64,000 nt of DNA from Lysobacter dokdonensis DS-58 (GCF_000770795.1 NZ_JRKJ01000023.1:124001-188000); one strand, 5' to 3'. Numbered from the stretch's first letter, positions 47,059 through 57,284 are shown. Notes: generated by a model from the sequence alone, not told the origin. Made by a program: numbers and translations.

Positions 47059-47807
47059 CCGATCTGCCGCCGCCGTCGAAGAAGAAGCTCGGGCTCGTCA
47101 TCGACCTCGACACGTGCGTGGGTTGCCATGCATGCGCGACGGGCTGCAAACAGTGGAACAGCGGCGGCATGGCCGGGCCGGTGACCGACGAGAAGCCGTA
47201 CGGCAAGGATCCGGCGGGGGTCTGGTTCAACCGCATCCACGCGTACGAACTGGAGCAAGTGCCCGCAACGCCCGAAGCGCCCGCGCAACCGGCGATGACG
47301 CTGCACTTCCCGCGCTCGTGCCTGCATTGCGAAACCCCCGCGTGCGTCACCGTCTGCCCGACGGGCGCCAGCTACAAGCGCGCATCCGATGGCATCGTGC
47401 TCGTCGACGAGGACAAGTGCATCGGCTGCAAGCTGTGTTCATGGGCCTGCCCGTACGGCGCGCGCGAGTACAGCGAAGTCGAAGGCGTGATGAAGAAATG
47501 CACGCTGTGCGTGGACCGCATCTACAACGAGAACCTCCCCGAATCCGAACGCGAGCCGGCCTGCGTGCAGGTGTGCCCGACGCGCGCGCGCCACTTCGGC
47601 GACCTGGGCGATCCGGAATCGAAGGTGTCCAAACTCGTCGCCGAACGCGGCGGCCTGCCGCTGTTGCCCGAACTCGGTTACGCGCCCGTCAATCGTTACC
47701 TGCCGCCGCGGCCGCGCCGCGCGGGCGGCGATGACGTCGCCGTTGCCGAAGACACGACCACGGAAGCCACGCCGAAGCGTTGGCTCGACCGCATCCTCCG
47801 CCGCTAG
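47055..47807 (+). CDS. soeB: Four-cluster ferredoxin subunit, SoeB-like
   Basis: 250 residues from ATG 47055, overlapping the soeA stop as ATGA. Cys groups for four [4Fe-4S] clusters are seen: [37 protein letters not shown], and CTLC with CVQVCP. This is the DmsB/NrfC type electron-transfer subunit linking the molybdenum site to a membrane quinone subunit. No Tat signal. Confidence 0.9.
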   Translation: MTDLPPPSKKKLGLVIDLDTCVGCHACATGCKQWNSGGMAGPVTDEKPYGKDPAGVWFNRIHAYELEQVPATPEAPAQPAMTLHFPRSCLHCETPACVTVCPTGASYKRASDGIVLVDEDKCIGCKLCSWACPYGAREYSEVEGVMKKCTLCVDRIYNENLPESEREPACVQVCPTRARHFGDLGDPESKVSKLVAERGGLPLLPELGYAPVNRYLPPRPRRAGGDDVAVAEDTTTEATPKRWLDRILRR

Positions 47808-47818
47808 GGAGTTCCCGC

Positions 47819-48163
47819 ATGGCCGACCAAACCCCGGTGCTCGTCACCACCACGCATTCGATAGAAGGACGCCGCATCGTCGCCTACAAGGGCCTGGTCG
47901 GCGGCGACGCGATCCTCGGCGCGAACATGTTCCGCGACTTCTTCGCCGGCATTCGCGACATCCTCGGCGGCCGATCTGGCGCGTACGAGAAGGTCTTGCG
48001 CAAGGCCAAGCAGGAGGCGATCGACGACATGATGGAGCAGGCGCGCGAGATGGGCGCCAACGCGGTCGTCGGCGTTGACCTGGATTACGAGACCATCCAG
48101 ATCCAGGACGGCGGCTCGATGCTGATGGTGTCCGCATCGGGCACCGCGGTCGTGCTGGAGTGA
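47819..48163 (+). CDS. YbjQ/UPF0145 family protein
   Basis: 114 residues from ATG 47819, preceded by AGGGAG. UPF0145 family (so-called heavy-metal-binding domain): opening [21 protein letters not shown], middle [16 protein letters not shown] and end [10 protein letters not shown]. Structures of relatives form pentameric rings; the function is not established. It stands between soeB and soeC in one tight run (gaps of 11 and 8 bases), an unusual position. Confidence 0.88.
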   Translation: MADQTPVLVTTTHSIEGRRIVAYKGLVGGDAILGANMFRDFFAGIRDILGGRSGAYEKVLRKAKQEAIDDMMEQAREMGANAVVGVDLDYETIQIQDGGSMLMVSASGTAVVLE

Positions 48164-48171
48164 TCGCTTAA

Positions 48172-49104
48172 ATGCATCCCGCGCTGTCGGTCATCTTCTT
48201 CACCACGCTGTCGGGCGCGGGTTACGGGCTGTTGTTCTGGACGGCGTATGCGGTGCTGTGCGGGCAGGGTCAGCCGCGCGCGTTGCTGATCGCGATCGCT
48301 GTCTCCGTCGTCCTGTCGACGATCGGCCTGCTCAGCTCGCTGTGGCATCTCGGCAAGCCGGCCCGCGCGTGGCGTGCGTTTTCGCAATGGCGCACCTCCT
48401 GGCTGTCGCGTGAGGGCGTGGCCTCTCTGGCGACCTTTGTCGCCGCCGTGGCGCTTGCGGCGACGTTGTTGCCGGACCTGATGGACGGCGATGCGCGGGG
48501 AACGATGCCCTCATTCGACTGGACGGGTCGGGGAATCGCCGTCCTGGCAATGGCGATGGCGATGGCGACGGTGTTCTGCACCGCGATGATCTACGCCTCA
48601 CTCAAGCCGATCCCGGCCTGGCGGCACCGCCTTGTGCCGACGGTGTACGTGCTGTTCGCCCTGTTCACTGGCGGCCTGCTCGACATGGTGATCCGCGGGC
48701 CTGATTCGTCGGCCTTGCTGTTGATCCTGCTCGCCGCCGCACTCTGGATCATGAAGGTGCGCTATTGGCGCGCAATCGGCGCGGCATTGCCGGCTACGCG
48801 CGGCGACGCAATCGGTTTGCCCGGTCGCACTGCGACGGTCTTCGAGCGGCCCCACACCGAAGCGAACTATCTGACCAGGGAAATGGGGTTCGTCGTCGCG
48901 CGCAAACACGCAAAATGGCTACGCGTTGCATCGGTGGCGTTGTTTGCGGTCATTCCGATCGTGCTCCTCGCACCGGTGATCGTGCCGCACCTGCATTCGA
49001 TGCCGCTGCTGGTCGTGGCCGCACTGAGCGCGCTGGCCGGCGCCTTCGTCGAACGCTGGCTGTTCTTCGCCGAAGCCAAGCACATGGTGACGCTGTATTA
49101 CTGA
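48172..49104 (+). CDS. soeC: DmsC-like membrane anchor, SoeC-like
   Basis: 310 residues with about eight hydrophobic helices and no cofactor motif. Family-like features are the N-terminal [41 protein letters not shown] after helix 2, and AKHMVTLYY at the C-terminus, all typical of DmsC/SoeC quinone-reactive subunits. It completes the soeA-soeB-(ybjQ)-soeC complex. Its last seven bases overlap the end of hemC, which is convergent. Confidence 0.88.
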   Translation: MHPALSVIFFTTLSGAGYGLLFWTAYAVLCGQGQPRALLIAIAVSVVLSTIGLLSSLWHLGKPARAWRAFSQWRTSWLSREGVASLATFVAAVALAATLLPDLMDGDARGTMPSFDWTGRGIAVLAMAMAMATVFCTAMIYASLKPIPAWRHRLVPTVYVLFALFTGGLLDMVIRGPDSSALLLILLAAALWIMKVRYWRAIGAALPATRGDAIGLPGRTATVFERPHTEANYLTREMGFVVARKHAKWLRVASVALFAVIPIVLLAPVIVPHLHSMPLLVVAALSALAGAFVERWLFFAEAKHMVTLYY

Positions 49105-50006
49105 GCGTCGATGAAGTCGCGCGCGCCCTGGTCCAGCAGGCGTTGCGCGACTTCGATCCCCAGCGCCTCGCGATCGGCGCCCGTCGATTCGGCGCGCACG
49201 ACGCGGCCATCGCTCGCCGACCCCACGAGTCCCTGCAGATGCAACGTCGCGCCCTGACGGCGCGCGAATGCCGCGACCGGCACGTGGCAACTGCCATGCA
49301 GCGCGCGGTTCATCGCGCGCTCGGCTTCGACGCATTCGCGCGTCGATGCGTCGTCGAGCGCGGCCAACAGCGCGAACGTGTCGGGCGTGTCGTTGCGGCA
49401 TTCGATCGCGATCGCGCCTTGCGCGGGTGCGGGCAACCAGTCGGGTGCGTCGAGTCGCGCGCGGATGCGCGATTCGAATCCGAGGCGCGCCAGACCCGCG
49501 CAGGCGAGCACGATCGCGTCGTATTCGCCCGCATCGAGCTTGGCCAGTCGCGTGTTCACGTTGCCGCGCAGGTCGCGCAGGTCGAGGTCCGGGCGGCGTG
49601 CACGCAACTGCGCCTGGCGGCGCAGGGATGAGGTGCCGACCACCGCACCTTGCGGCAACGCATCGATGCCATCGCACGTGTTGCTGACGAACGCATCGGC
49701 GTGATCGGCGCGCGCCAGGATCGCGGGCATCGCGAAACCCGGTTCCAGCACCATCGGCACGTCCTTCAGCGAATGCACCGCGCAGTCCGCTTGCCCGCGC
49801 TGCATGGCGACTTCGAGTTCCTTGAGGAACAAGCCCTTGCCGCCGATGGCGGCGAGCGAGCGATCGAGCACTTCGTCGCCGAGCGTGCTCATGGGCACGA
49901 GCACGACGTCGAGCCCCGGATGCACGGCGCGCAACCGGGCGGCGACGTGTTCGGTCTGCCAGAGGGCGAGCGGGGATTTGCGGGTGGCGATGCGGAGCGT
50001 GGGCAT
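49098..50006 (-). CDS. hemC: Porphobilinogen deaminase (hydroxymethylbilane synthase)
   Basis: 302 residues. Makes hydroxymethylbilane from four porphobilinogen units in haem synthesis. The dipyrromethane-cofactor Cys is Cys240 (HGSCHVPV); substrate-binding segments [14 protein letters not shown]-like ([13 protein letters not shown]), [11 protein letters not shown] and [11 protein letters not shown] are present. It follows algR by 24 bases, the same linkage as in Pseudomonas. Confidence 0.97.
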   Translation of the reverse strand: MPTLRIATRKSPLALWQTEHVAARLRAVHPGLDVVLVPMSTLGDEVLDRSLAAIGGKGLFLKELEVAMQRGQADCAVHSLKDVPMVLEPGFAMPAILARADHADAFVSNTCDGIDALPQGAVVGTSSLRRQAQLRARRPDLDLRDLRGNVNTRLAKLDAGEYDAIVLACAGLARLGFESRIRARLDAPDWLPAPAQGAIAIECRNDTPDTFALLAALDDASTRECVEAERAMNRALHGSCHVPVAAFARRQGATLHLQGLVGSASDGRVVRAESTGADREALGIEVAQRLLDQGARDFIDAQ

Positions 50007-50030
50007 GCGGGCATTATCGCCCGCGCGGGC

Positions 50031-50774
50031 CTACAGGTGCTTCACCGTCTCGCGCAGGTGTGCCACGCAGCGGCGACTGACTTCCAGCGGATGCTCGCCG
50101 TGGCGCAGCACCGCCTGCACATGGCCGTCGGGCGCGCGCTTGAGCTCGACGATCTCGTGGCGCGCCACCAGGCAATTGCGATGGATGCGCACGAAGCGGT
50201 CGCCGAACTCCTCCTCCAGCGACTTCAGCGATTCCTCGATCAGGTCCTCGCCGCGCGCGTGGTGCACGACGACGTACTTCTCTTCGGCCTGGAGGTAATG
50301 CACGTCTTCGATCGGGATCAGGCGCAGGCTGCCGCGCAGGCGCGCGCACAGGTGCGTGCGGTGTTGTTCGTGGCGCGGCTCGCCGTCCGGCGCCGCGCCG
50401 TTGCCGTTGCGGCCTGCGGCGAAGGTGCGCGCGCGCTCGAGCGCGGCGGCGAGGCGTTCTGGACGCACGGGCTTGACGAGATAGTCGATGGCCGCCGCTT
50501 CGAAAGCCGACAGCGCATGCGCGTCGTACGCGGTGCAGAACACGACCGCGGGGCGCGGCTCGAATGCGGCAAGGTGGCGCGCGGTTTCGAGCCCGTCGAT
50601 GCCGGGCATCGCGATGTCGAGCAGCACCAGGTCGGGATGGTGCGTGGCGCAGGCATGCAACGCTTCGCGTCCATCCCCCGCCTCGGCGACCAGCTCGATG
50701 CCGGGCTGTTCCGCAAGGAGCCCGCGCAGGCGTTCGCGTGCGAGGGGTTCGTCGTCGGCGATCAGCACTCTCAC
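50031..50774 (-). CDS. algR: LytTR response regulator AlgR
   Basis: 247 residues from GTG 50774, fixed by an AGGAGG ribosome binding site seven bases upstream. Receiver domain 1-120 with phosphoacceptor Asp53 (LLDIAMPG) and LVKPV. The C-terminal LytTR DNA-binding domain (about 145-245) carries DVHYLQAEEKYVVVH and RIHRNCLVARHEI. In Pseudomonas AlgR controls alginate and type IV pilus genes; targets here are unknown. It is paired with algZ, 16 bases upstream on this strand. Confidence 0.92.
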   Translation of the reverse strand: MRVLIADDEPLARERLRGLLAEQPGIELVAEAGDGREALHACATHHPDLVLLDIAMPGIDGLETARHLAAFEPRPAVVFCTAYDAHALSAFEAAAIDYLVKPVRPERLAAALERARTFAAGRNGNGAAPDGEPRHEQHRTHLCARLRGSLRLIPIEDVHYLQAEEKYVVVHHARGEDLIEESLKSLEEEFGDRFVRIHRNCLVARHEIVELKRAPDGHVQAVLRHGEHPLEVSRRCVAHLRETVKHL

Positions 50775-50790
50775 GATCGGCCTCCTACTG

Positions 50791-51858
50791 CTAGAGCGGG
50801 ACCCGAAGCTCAGCCAGATAGTAGCCCTCGTGCCAGTGTCCGTGCACGCGGGCCTTCGGGCCGAAGGCATAGGCCAGTCGATGGGCGATGGAACGCTGCG
50901 CATGGCCGCTCCCGCCCCTCCCCGGGGTCGGCAAGTCTTCGGCGGCCATGTCCCGTTCCCTCGGCGGGGGCGCAGGGTTATGAACGCTGATGTGCAGCCC
51001 ATCCGGCCGCACCGCGAGTTCGATGTCGATGGTGCCGCCTGCCGGAAGCCGCGAAATGCCGTGCAGGACGGCGTTTTCGACCAGGGGCTGCAGCACCAGG
51101 CGCGGCAGGCGCAACTGCCAGGGCAACGAGTCGTGGCGGCCGCGCCAGCGCACCTGGAGGCGTTCGCCCAGGCGCAATTGCTCGATCGACAGGTAACGCT
51201 CGGCCAGCTCGACTTCCTCCGCGAGGGTCGAGTCGCCCTCGCCCGCGCCCAGCGCGGCGCGGAACAGGTCCGACAGGTCCAGCACCGCGCGCTCGGCCAC
51301 GTCGGCGTCGCGTCGCACGAGGCCTGCGATGGTGTTCATGCTGTTGAACAGGAAGTGGGGCTTGATGCGCGCCTGCAGCGCGTCGGCCTCGGCGCGCGCG
51401 CTCGCGCGCACCTGCTTCTGCCAGCCATCGACCGCGTAGAGATAGCGCAGCACCACGCTGACGATGAGCGTGGCGATCGCCGCGCTGCCGCCGACGAACC
51501 GGTGCAGGCGCACCGTATCCGGCACCAGCCCGAGTGCCAGCCCGTTGTCCACCGCGTGCACCAGCGCCGCGCCGGTGGCCGAAATCAGCGCCGCGCCCAG
51601 CACCGCCGCCGTGCCGCCCATCCAGGGCCGCAACCGCGACAAGGGCCTGCGCGAGACGCACAGCACGACCGACACCGTGAGCGACAACCACAACGCGAAT
51701 GCGCTGGCCGACGCGAAGCGCGCGGCCGTCCAGTCGGCATCCGAAGCCGGCGCAAGCGCGATGATGCACACGACCAGTTCGGCCACGCCGAGCATGATCG
51801 CCAGCCGCCCGAGGCGGCACAGGTCCGGCAGCCAGGGTTCGCCGGGCGCGGGCTCCAT
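50791..51858 (-). CDS. algZ: LytS-type sensor histidine kinase AlgZ
   Basis: 355 residues from ATG 51858. About four N-terminal membrane helices (20-140), then the His_kinase domain of the LytS group with His168 in RIKPHFLFNSMNTIAGL, and an HATPase region with LQPLVENAVLHG. Canonical G boxes are weak, as in FimS/AlgZ proteins whose kinase activity is debated. It is followed by algR and preceded by an esterase gene (two-base gap). Confidence 0.9.
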   Translation of the reverse strand: MEPAPGEPWLPDLCRLGRLAIMLGVAELVVCIIALAPASDADWTAARFASASAFALWLSLTVSVVLCVSRRPLSRLRPWMGGTAAVLGAALISATGAALVHAVDNGLALGLVPDTVRLHRFVGGSAAIATLIVSVVLRYLYAVDGWQKQVRASARAEADALQARIKPHFLFNSMNTIAGLVRRDADVAERAVLDLSDLFRAALGAGEGDSTLAEEVELAERYLSIEQLRLGERLQVRWRGRHDSLPWQLRLPRLVLQPLVENAVLHGISRLPAGGTIDIELAVRPDGLHISVHNPAPPPRERDMAAEDLPTPGRGGSGHAQRSIAHRLAYAFGPKARVHGHWHEGYYLAELRVPL

Positions 51859-51860
51859 GC

Positions 51861-52541
51861 TCAGCCGGCGAACCTGCGATCGAACCAGTCGCGCAGGTCG
51901 CGCACTTCGTCCGGGCACACCGCGTGCGGCATCGCGTAGGTGCGCCAGGTGACGTCGAAACCCAGCTCCGTCAACGTCGCCGCGGTCGCCGTGCCGGCCT
52001 GCACCGGGATCACGGGGTCGGATTCGCCGTGCGCGAGGAACACCGGCTGCCTGCGCGCGGCGTCGGTGACCCTCGCGCGCGCGTCGGCATGCGACATCGG
52101 AATGTAGGTGGACAACGCGACGATGCCCGCCAGCGGTGTCGTGCGCCCGAGCGCGGACGCCAGCGCGATCGCGCCGCCCTGCGAGAACCCCGCGAGGAAG
52201 ATCCGTTCCGGCGGAATGCCGCGCGCCTGTTCGCGATCGAGCAACGCACCGACCTGCGCCGTCGACACCGCGACGCCGTCGGCGTCGGCGCGATTGGCCA
52301 GGTCGAAATCGCGGATGTCGTACCACGCACGCATGCGCATGCCGGCGTTGATCGTCACCGCGCGCACGGGCGCATGCGGGAAGACGAAACGCACCGACGG
52401 CCAGCCCGGCCGCGCGAGTTCGGGGACCAGCGGCACGAAGTCGTGCCCATCCGCCCCGAGGCCGTGCAGCCACAGAACGGACCAGCGCGGATCGGGTCCG
52501 GTCTCCTCTTCGATGGTTTCGAGCAGGTCGATGGCATCCAT
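51861..52541 (-). CDS. estB: Carboxylesterase (EstB/YpfH-like alpha/beta hydrolase)
   Basis: 226-residue cytoplasmic esterase of the phospholipase/carboxylesterase family, the normal length. The triad is Ser120 (GFSQGG), Asp175 (HGESDPVIPV), His206 (MPHAV), with the oxyanion segment WLHGLGADGHDF. It acts on short acyl esters in characterised relatives. It is two bases upstream of algZ, probably co-transcribed, and divergent from the TolB/TPR gene. Confidence 0.93.
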   Translation of the reverse strand: MDAIDLLETIEEETGPDPRWSVLWLHGLGADGHDFVPLVPELARPGWPSVRFVFPHAPVRAVTINAGMRMRAWYDIRDFDLANRADADGVAVSTAQVGALLDREQARGIPPERIFLAGFSQGGAIALASALGRTTPLAGIVALSTYIPMSHADARARVTDAARRQPVFLAHGESDPVIPVQAGTATAATLTELGFDVTWRTYAMPHAVCPDEVRDLRDWFDRRFAG

Positions 52542-52673
52542 GGTCGGGCTCCGCTGTCCTTCGCCGCAGTCTAGAACAAGCCCGCCGTGCGCGCGGCGGC
52601 TGTCCGACCGCGCCCGTGCGCCGCGTTGGCTCGCAGATGGGGGCGCGTTTTCGCGTCCCCGACGGAGGCGCAC

Positions 52674-54341
52674 ATGGCGGGATCGCTCGGGCGGCTGTTC
52701 GCGGAACTGCGGCGGCGGCGGGTCGTGCGCGTGCTCATCGTCTACGGCATCGCCGGCTGGCTGGTGATCCAGGTCGCCGCAACGGTGCTGCCGAGCCTGC
52801 AACTCCCGAGTTGGTCCGTCACGCTGGTCATCGTGCTGGTGGCGCTGGGCCTGCCGATTGCCCTGTCGATGGCATGGATGTTCGACGCCGGGCCGCGCGG
52901 GCTGGAGCGCACGCCGCCGATGTCGAGCCAGCCCGCGCCCGAATCGCCGCCCGCACCAGCGCCGATCGCGCCGCCCGCTCCGCCGCCTTCGCCCGCACCG
53001 CCGATGGAGAACATCCCGCCGACCGCAGTGCGCACGACGCCGCCCGCCGCCGACGGGCGCCGCACCATCGCCGTGCTGCCCTTCGTCAACATGAGCGGCG
53101 ATACGGAGAACGAATACTTCAGCGACGGGATCGCCGAGGAGATCCTCAACCTGCTCACGCAGCTGCCGCAGCTGAAGGTCGCCTCCCGCACGTCGTCGTT
53201 CGCCTACAAGGGCAAGGATTTCCAGATCCCCGACGTCGCGCGCGACCTCGGCGTCACCACGTTGCTGGAAGGCAGCGTGCGCAAGGCGGGCGAACGCGTG
53301 CGCATCACGGCGCAGTTGATCGACACCGGCAGCGATTCGCATCTGTGGTCGGAAACCTACGATCGCGAACTCAAGGATGTCTTCACCATCCAGGACGACA
53401 TCGCGCACAGCATCGTCAAGGCGCTGCAGGTGACGCTCACGCCGCAGGAACGGCGCGCGCTGGTGTCCGTCGCGACCTCCGACCCGGAAGCCTACGACTA
53501 CTACCTGCGCGGCCGCAGCTACATGTACTCGATGGCGCGGCGCGATTACGAACATGCGATCCGCATGTTCGAACAGGCCATCGCGGTGGATTCGAAATAT
53601 GCATTGGCCTACGCGGGCATGGCCGATGCGTACTCGCACCTGTACCGCTATGCCGATGCGTCGGCCGACAACGCAGCGCGCGCCAATCGCGCGAGCGAGC
53701 AGGCCGTGGTGCTGGATCCCGAATCGGCCGAGGCGCACGCCTCGCGCGGGCTGGCCCTGCTGATCGGCGAGAAATACGACGCGGCGCAGCAGGCCTTCGA
53801 CGTCGCCGTGGCGAAGAACCCCAACCTGTTCGACGCCTGGTACTACTACGGCCTGGCGTGTTCCTCGCGCGGCGATTACGAAGGCGCCGCCCAGAAATAC
53901 CGCCGCGCGGCGGAAGTGAACCCCGCGGACTTCCAGGTCCCGATGTTCCTCGCACAGACGCTGGCCTCGCTCGGGCAGAAGCAGGAAGAAATGCGCGTGC
54001 GCCTGGGCGCGCTCAACACGCTGGAACGCCACATCAAGCTCAACCCGCACGACACGCGCGCGCTGTATTTCTGCGCGCAGGACCTGTACCGCGTGGGCGA
54101 GAAGGAGCGCGCGATCGCGATGGCCGAACAGGCGCTGAAACAAGCGCAGGACGAACCGGTCGTGCTGTACAACCTGGCGTGCTTCTACGTCGAACAGGAC
54201 GACCTCGAACGCGCGATCGACCTGCTCGAACGCGCGGTCAGCCTGGGCTGGGGCGACCGCGCGTGGATGGAACACGACAGCGACCTGGACCCGCTGCACG
54301 GGCATCCGCGGTTCACGGCGCTGCTGTCGCGGATCGCCTGA
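52674..54341 (+). CDS. Membrane-anchored TolB-like/TPR protein
   Basis: 555 residues from ATG 52674 with a GGAGG-like ribosome binding site. Two hydrophobic helices (about 19-38 and 47-66), a Pro-rich linker (about 82-125), a FlgO/TolB-N-like domain (about 128-255: RTIAVLPFVNMSGD, DLGVTTLLEGSVRK) and TPR repeats to the end. This domain order occurs in CadC-like and adenylate-cyclase-like regulators, but no DNA-binding domain is present here. Function unknown; possibly a scaffold or sensor. Its stop is three bases from the convergent amidohydrolase stop. Confidence 0.85.
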   Translation: MAGSLGRLFAELRRRRVVRVLIVYGIAGWLVIQVAATVLPSLQLPSWSVTLVIVLVALGLPIALSMAWMFDAGPRGLERTPPMSSQPAPESPPAPAPIAPPAPPPSPAPPMENIPPTAVRTTPPAADGRRTIAVLPFVNMSGDTENEYFSDGIAEEILNLLTQLPQLKVASRTSSFAYKGKDFQIPDVARDLGVTTLLEGSVRKAGERVRITAQLIDTGSDSHLWSETYDRELKDVFTIQDDIAHSIVKALQVTLTPQERRALVSVATSDPEAYDYYLRGRSYMYSMARRDYEHAIRMFEQAIAVDSKYALAYAGMADAYSHLYRYADASADNAARANRASEQAVVLDPESAEAHASRGLALLIGEKYDAAQQAFDVAVAKNPNLFDAWYYYGLACSSRGDYEGAAQKYRRAAEVNPADFQVPMFLAQTLASLGQKQEEMRVRLGALNTLERHIKLNPHDTRALYFCAQDLYRVGEKERAIAMAEQALKQAQDEPVVLYNLACFYVEQDDLERAIDLLERAVSLGWGDRAWMEHDSDLDPLHGHPRFTALLSRIA

Positions 54342-54344
54342 GGG

Positions 54345-55634
54345 TCACTTCTCCCGCACGACCTTGCCCTGCTTCATCACGAACACCACGCGCTCGGTCG
54401 CGCGCACGTCCTGCAACACATCGCCCGGCACGGCGACGATGTCGGCGAACTTGCCCGCCTCCAGCGTGCCCGTCTCCTTGTCGATGCCGAGCAGGCGCGC
54501 CGAGCCCAGGCTGCTCGTCATCAACGCTTGCGCCGGTGACATGCCGAGCTCGACGTAATCGCCGAATTCCTGCGCGTTGATGCCGTGCGGATAAACCACC
54601 GCGTCGGTGCCGTAGGCGATCGGCGTCCCGATGCGCAGGGCATTCTTCATCATCTCGCCGTGCGAGGCGGCTGCTTCGCGCGCTTTCTTCGCCACGTGCG
54701 GCGGATACGTGTCGGCCTGCTTCAGCACGAACTTCACCGTCATGCGCGTGGGAACCAGATACACGCCCTTGTCCTTCATGCGCTGCAGTGTTTCGGTCGT
54801 CAGGAAACTGCCGTGCTCGATCGAATCCACGCCCGCATCCACCGCCATGCGCGCGGCCCGGTCGCCGTGAGCGTGCGCCGCGACCTTGCGGCGCCACGCG
54901 TGCGCCTCGTCGACGATGGCGCGCAGTTCGTCGGGCGTCAGCTGCGGCACGTCGACCGGATCGGTTTCCGACAACACACCGCCCGACGCGCACACCTTGA
55001 TGTTGTCCGCGCCGTACTTCAGTTGCTCGCGCACGGCGCGGCGGCAGGAATCGGCGCCGTTGCACACGCCGTCCTTTTCGCCGAACTCGCGCACCAGCCC
55101 CGTCGGGAACGCCGGGCCGTCGCAATGGCCGCCGGTCGAGCCGATGGCGTGCACGGACACCAGCATGCGCGGGCCCTCGGCGAGGCCCTGTTCGATCGCG
55201 TTGCGCAACGCGACGTCGATGTAATCGCCGGCGCCGACTTCGCGGATCGTCGTGACGCCGGCCTGCAGCGTGACGTGCGCGTTGTGTTCGGCGTGGTAGG
55301 CCTGCTCGACGGGCAGGCGCATCATCGAGTTGTAGAAACCGCGCGTCCACGACGCGTCGTAGTCGCTCACCATGTGCGTGTGCGCGTCGATGAAGCCGGG
55401 CACGAGCGTCGCATCACCGAGATCGACGACCTTCGCGCCCGCGGGGACGGCGAAGTCACCGACCGCTTCGATCGTCTTGCCGCGCACGAGCACGCGACCC
55501 GGGGAGACGAGCGTGCCGCTCTTTCCATCGAACAGGTGCGCGGCTTGCAGGACGATGGCCTGCGGCGGGTCTTGCGCGGCGGCACTGCCCGCGATGGCGA
55601 GCAGGGCCGACAACATCCAACGGAACGTGCGCAT
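54345..55634 (-). CDS. Exported amidohydrolase (imidazolonepropionase/prolidase-like)
   Basis: 429 residues with signal peptide (about 1-20, GSAAAQ). Metal-dependent amidohydrolase: His85 and His87 (DAHTHM), probable carboxylated Lys213 (NIKVCASGG), His254 (AAHAHG), His274 (SIEHG) and Asp344 (YGTDA). This residue set fits binuclear enzymes that cleave Xaa-Pro or N-acyl amino-acid peptides. It lies 51 bases after the serine hydrolase gene, at the end of the scavenging cluster; shared transcription is plausible but unproven. Confidence 0.9.
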   Translation of the reverse strand: MRTFRWMLSALLAIAGSAAAQDPPQAIVLQAAHLFDGKSGTLVSPGRVLVRGKTIEAVGDFAVPAGAKVVDLGDATLVPGFIDAHTHMVSDYDASWTRGFYNSMMRLPVEQAYHAEHNAHVTLQAGVTTIREVGAGDYIDVALRNAIEQGLAEGPRMLVSVHAIGSTGGHCDGPAFPTGLVREFGEKDGVCNGADSCRRAVREQLKYGADNIKVCASGGVLSETDPVDVPQLTPDELRAIVDEAHAWRRKVAAHAHGDRAARMAVDAGVDSIEHGSFLTTETLQRMKDKGVYLVPTRMTVKFVLKQADTYPPHVAKKAREAAASHGEMMKNALRIGTPIAYGTDAVVYPHGINAQEFGDYVELGMSPAQALMTSSLGSARLLGIDKETGTLEAGKFADIVAVPGDVLQDVRATERVVFVMKQGKVVREK

Positions 55635-55685
55635 CTCGCCCCCTCCCCGGTGATGTGGGGGGCGATCATAGCCTGCCGCTTTGGC

Positions 55686-57284
55686 CTACTGCCTGACCGG
55701 CGTGAACAACAGGTCCTGGTAGTCGAAGCTGAAGTCGGCGATGGGCGAAACGGCCTTCATGGTCACGCGGTCGACCTTGCCTTCGGCATCCAGGCCGAAT
55801 GTGACGTACGCCGGTTCGATGTTCGGGTCGTCCCACACGGCGCGGAACGTGTCGTGCTGCGCGTGCTCGAGGCGCCCGACCATGCCGGGCGTGCGCGTGA
55901 AGTCGATGTGCAGGCCGCCCTTGCCGTTGGTGATCGCGATCGGCCCGTACCACGCGTCGTTGTAGCGGCCGGCGTATTGCGCGATCGGCAACGAGGCCTT
56001 GCCCGGCGACGCGCCGTTCGCCTTCGCGCCGGCATCCAGCGCGGCGACGCCGCCGGCGATGCGGTTGTCGGCGAACTCGTCGAACGCCGTCGCCCAATCG
56101 GTGTCGGGCGCGCCGAGGTAATGATCGACCAGTTCCATCGCGATGCCGCGCATCGCCTGGAAGTCCTCGGAGTTCATCTGCACCGCGATGCCCACGTTCT
56201 TCTCGGGAATCAGCACGACGTACGTCTGCACGCCGAACACCGCGCCGCCGTGGTCGATCAGCTTCGCGCCGCGGTAGTCGCGCACGCTCCAGCCGAGCGC
56301 GTACGCAGAGAACTTCGGCGAGAACGCCGCGAGCTTGCCCGGGTACTGGGCGGTGGGCGTGAGGATTGCGGGCGTCCACATCTGCTGCGACTGCGCCTCG
56401 GAGAACACCTTGACCTGCTTGCCGTTCGCGTCGGTCCACGTGCCATGGCCGAGCTGCACCTGCATCCAGTGCGCCATGTCGTTCGCGCTGGACGAAATGC
56501 CGCCCGCAGGCGCCGCGTTGTCGCCGAGTGTCTTGCGCTCGTCGAGCGGCGCCTGCTCGCCCATGCCGCGCACGCGTCCGCCGAGTCGCGCGTGCGGCCA
56601 CGCGCGATTGGGGTTGGCGAACCGCGCGGACTGCTCCGTCACCGAACTGCTCATGCCCGCGGGCTTGAGAACGCGTTCGCGCACGAACACTTCCCACGTC
56701 TGCCCGCTGACTTCCTCGATCAACTGGCCTGCGACTGCGTACAGCAGGTTGTCGTACGCATAACCGCTGCGGAAACTCGTCGCCGGCTTGATGTAGCGCA
56801 GCGCGCGTACGGTGTCGGCTCGGCTGCGCGAGGAACTCGGCACGAACATCAGGTCGCCGGCGCCGAGGCCCAGGCCGCTGCGATGCACGAGCAGGTCGCG
56901 CACGGTCATCTCGTTGGTCACCCAAGGGTCGTACATGCGGAACCACGGCATGTGGTCGATGACCTTGTCGTCCCACTTCAGCTTGCCGTCGTCGACCAGC
57001 ACGGCGAGCGCGGCGGTCGTGATCGCCTTGCCGGTGGAGCCGGTCGGGAAGATCGTGTCGGCATCCACGCGCTCGGGCGAACCGAGTTTGCGCACGCCGT
57101 AGCCCTTGGCGAAGTTCGGCTGGCCTTGTTCGACGATGGCGATCGCCATGCCGGGCACGCCGTGCGTGCGCATCGCGGTTTCGACTTGCGCGTCGAGATC
57201 GGCCGGCGTGGCGGCGAGGCTCGCGTTGCCGACCACCAGCATGGCGGCGGCCGCGAGCGCGGAACGGACGAGACGTCGGGACAT
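55686..57284 (-). CDS. Exported beta-lactamase-fold serine hydrolase
   Basis: 532 residues from ATG 57284; signal peptide about 1-25. Class C beta-lactamase/DD-peptidase fold with Ser83-T-G-Lys86, Tyr177-D-Asn179 and a C-terminal DHGGAVFG motif. The last 110 residues resemble DUF3471, a beta-barrel found after such domains. Relatives include D-amino-peptidases, esterases and penicillin-binding enzymes. Given the D-Glu-type neighbours, cleavage of D-amino-acid-containing peptides is a reasonable guess but not shown. Confidence 0.9.
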   Translation of the reverse strand: MSRRLVRSALAAAAMLVVGNASLAATPADLDAQVETAMRTHGVPGMAIAIVEQGQPNFAKGYGVRKLGSPERVDADTIFPTGSTGKAITTAALAVLVDDGKLKWDDKVIDHMPWFRMYDPWVTNEMTVRDLLVHRSGLGLGAGDLMFVPSSSRSRADTVRALRYIKPATSFRSGYAYDNLLYAVAGQLIEEVSGQTWEVFVRERVLKPAGMSSSVTEQSARFANPNRAWPHARLGGRVRGMGEQAPLDERKTLGDNAAPAGGISSSANDMAHWMQVQLGHGTWTDANGKQVKVFSEAQSQQMWTPAILTPTAQYPGKLAAFSPKFSAYALGWSVRDYRGAKLIDHGGAVFGVQTYVVLIPEKNVGIAVQMNSEDFQAMRGIAMELVDHYLGAPDTDWATAFDEFADNRIAGGVAALDAGAKANGASPGKASLPIAQYAGRYNDAWYGPIAITNGKGGLHIDFTRTPGMVGRLEHAQHDTFRAVWDDPNIEPAYVTFGLDAEGKVDRVTMKAVSPIADFSFDYQDLLFTPVRQ

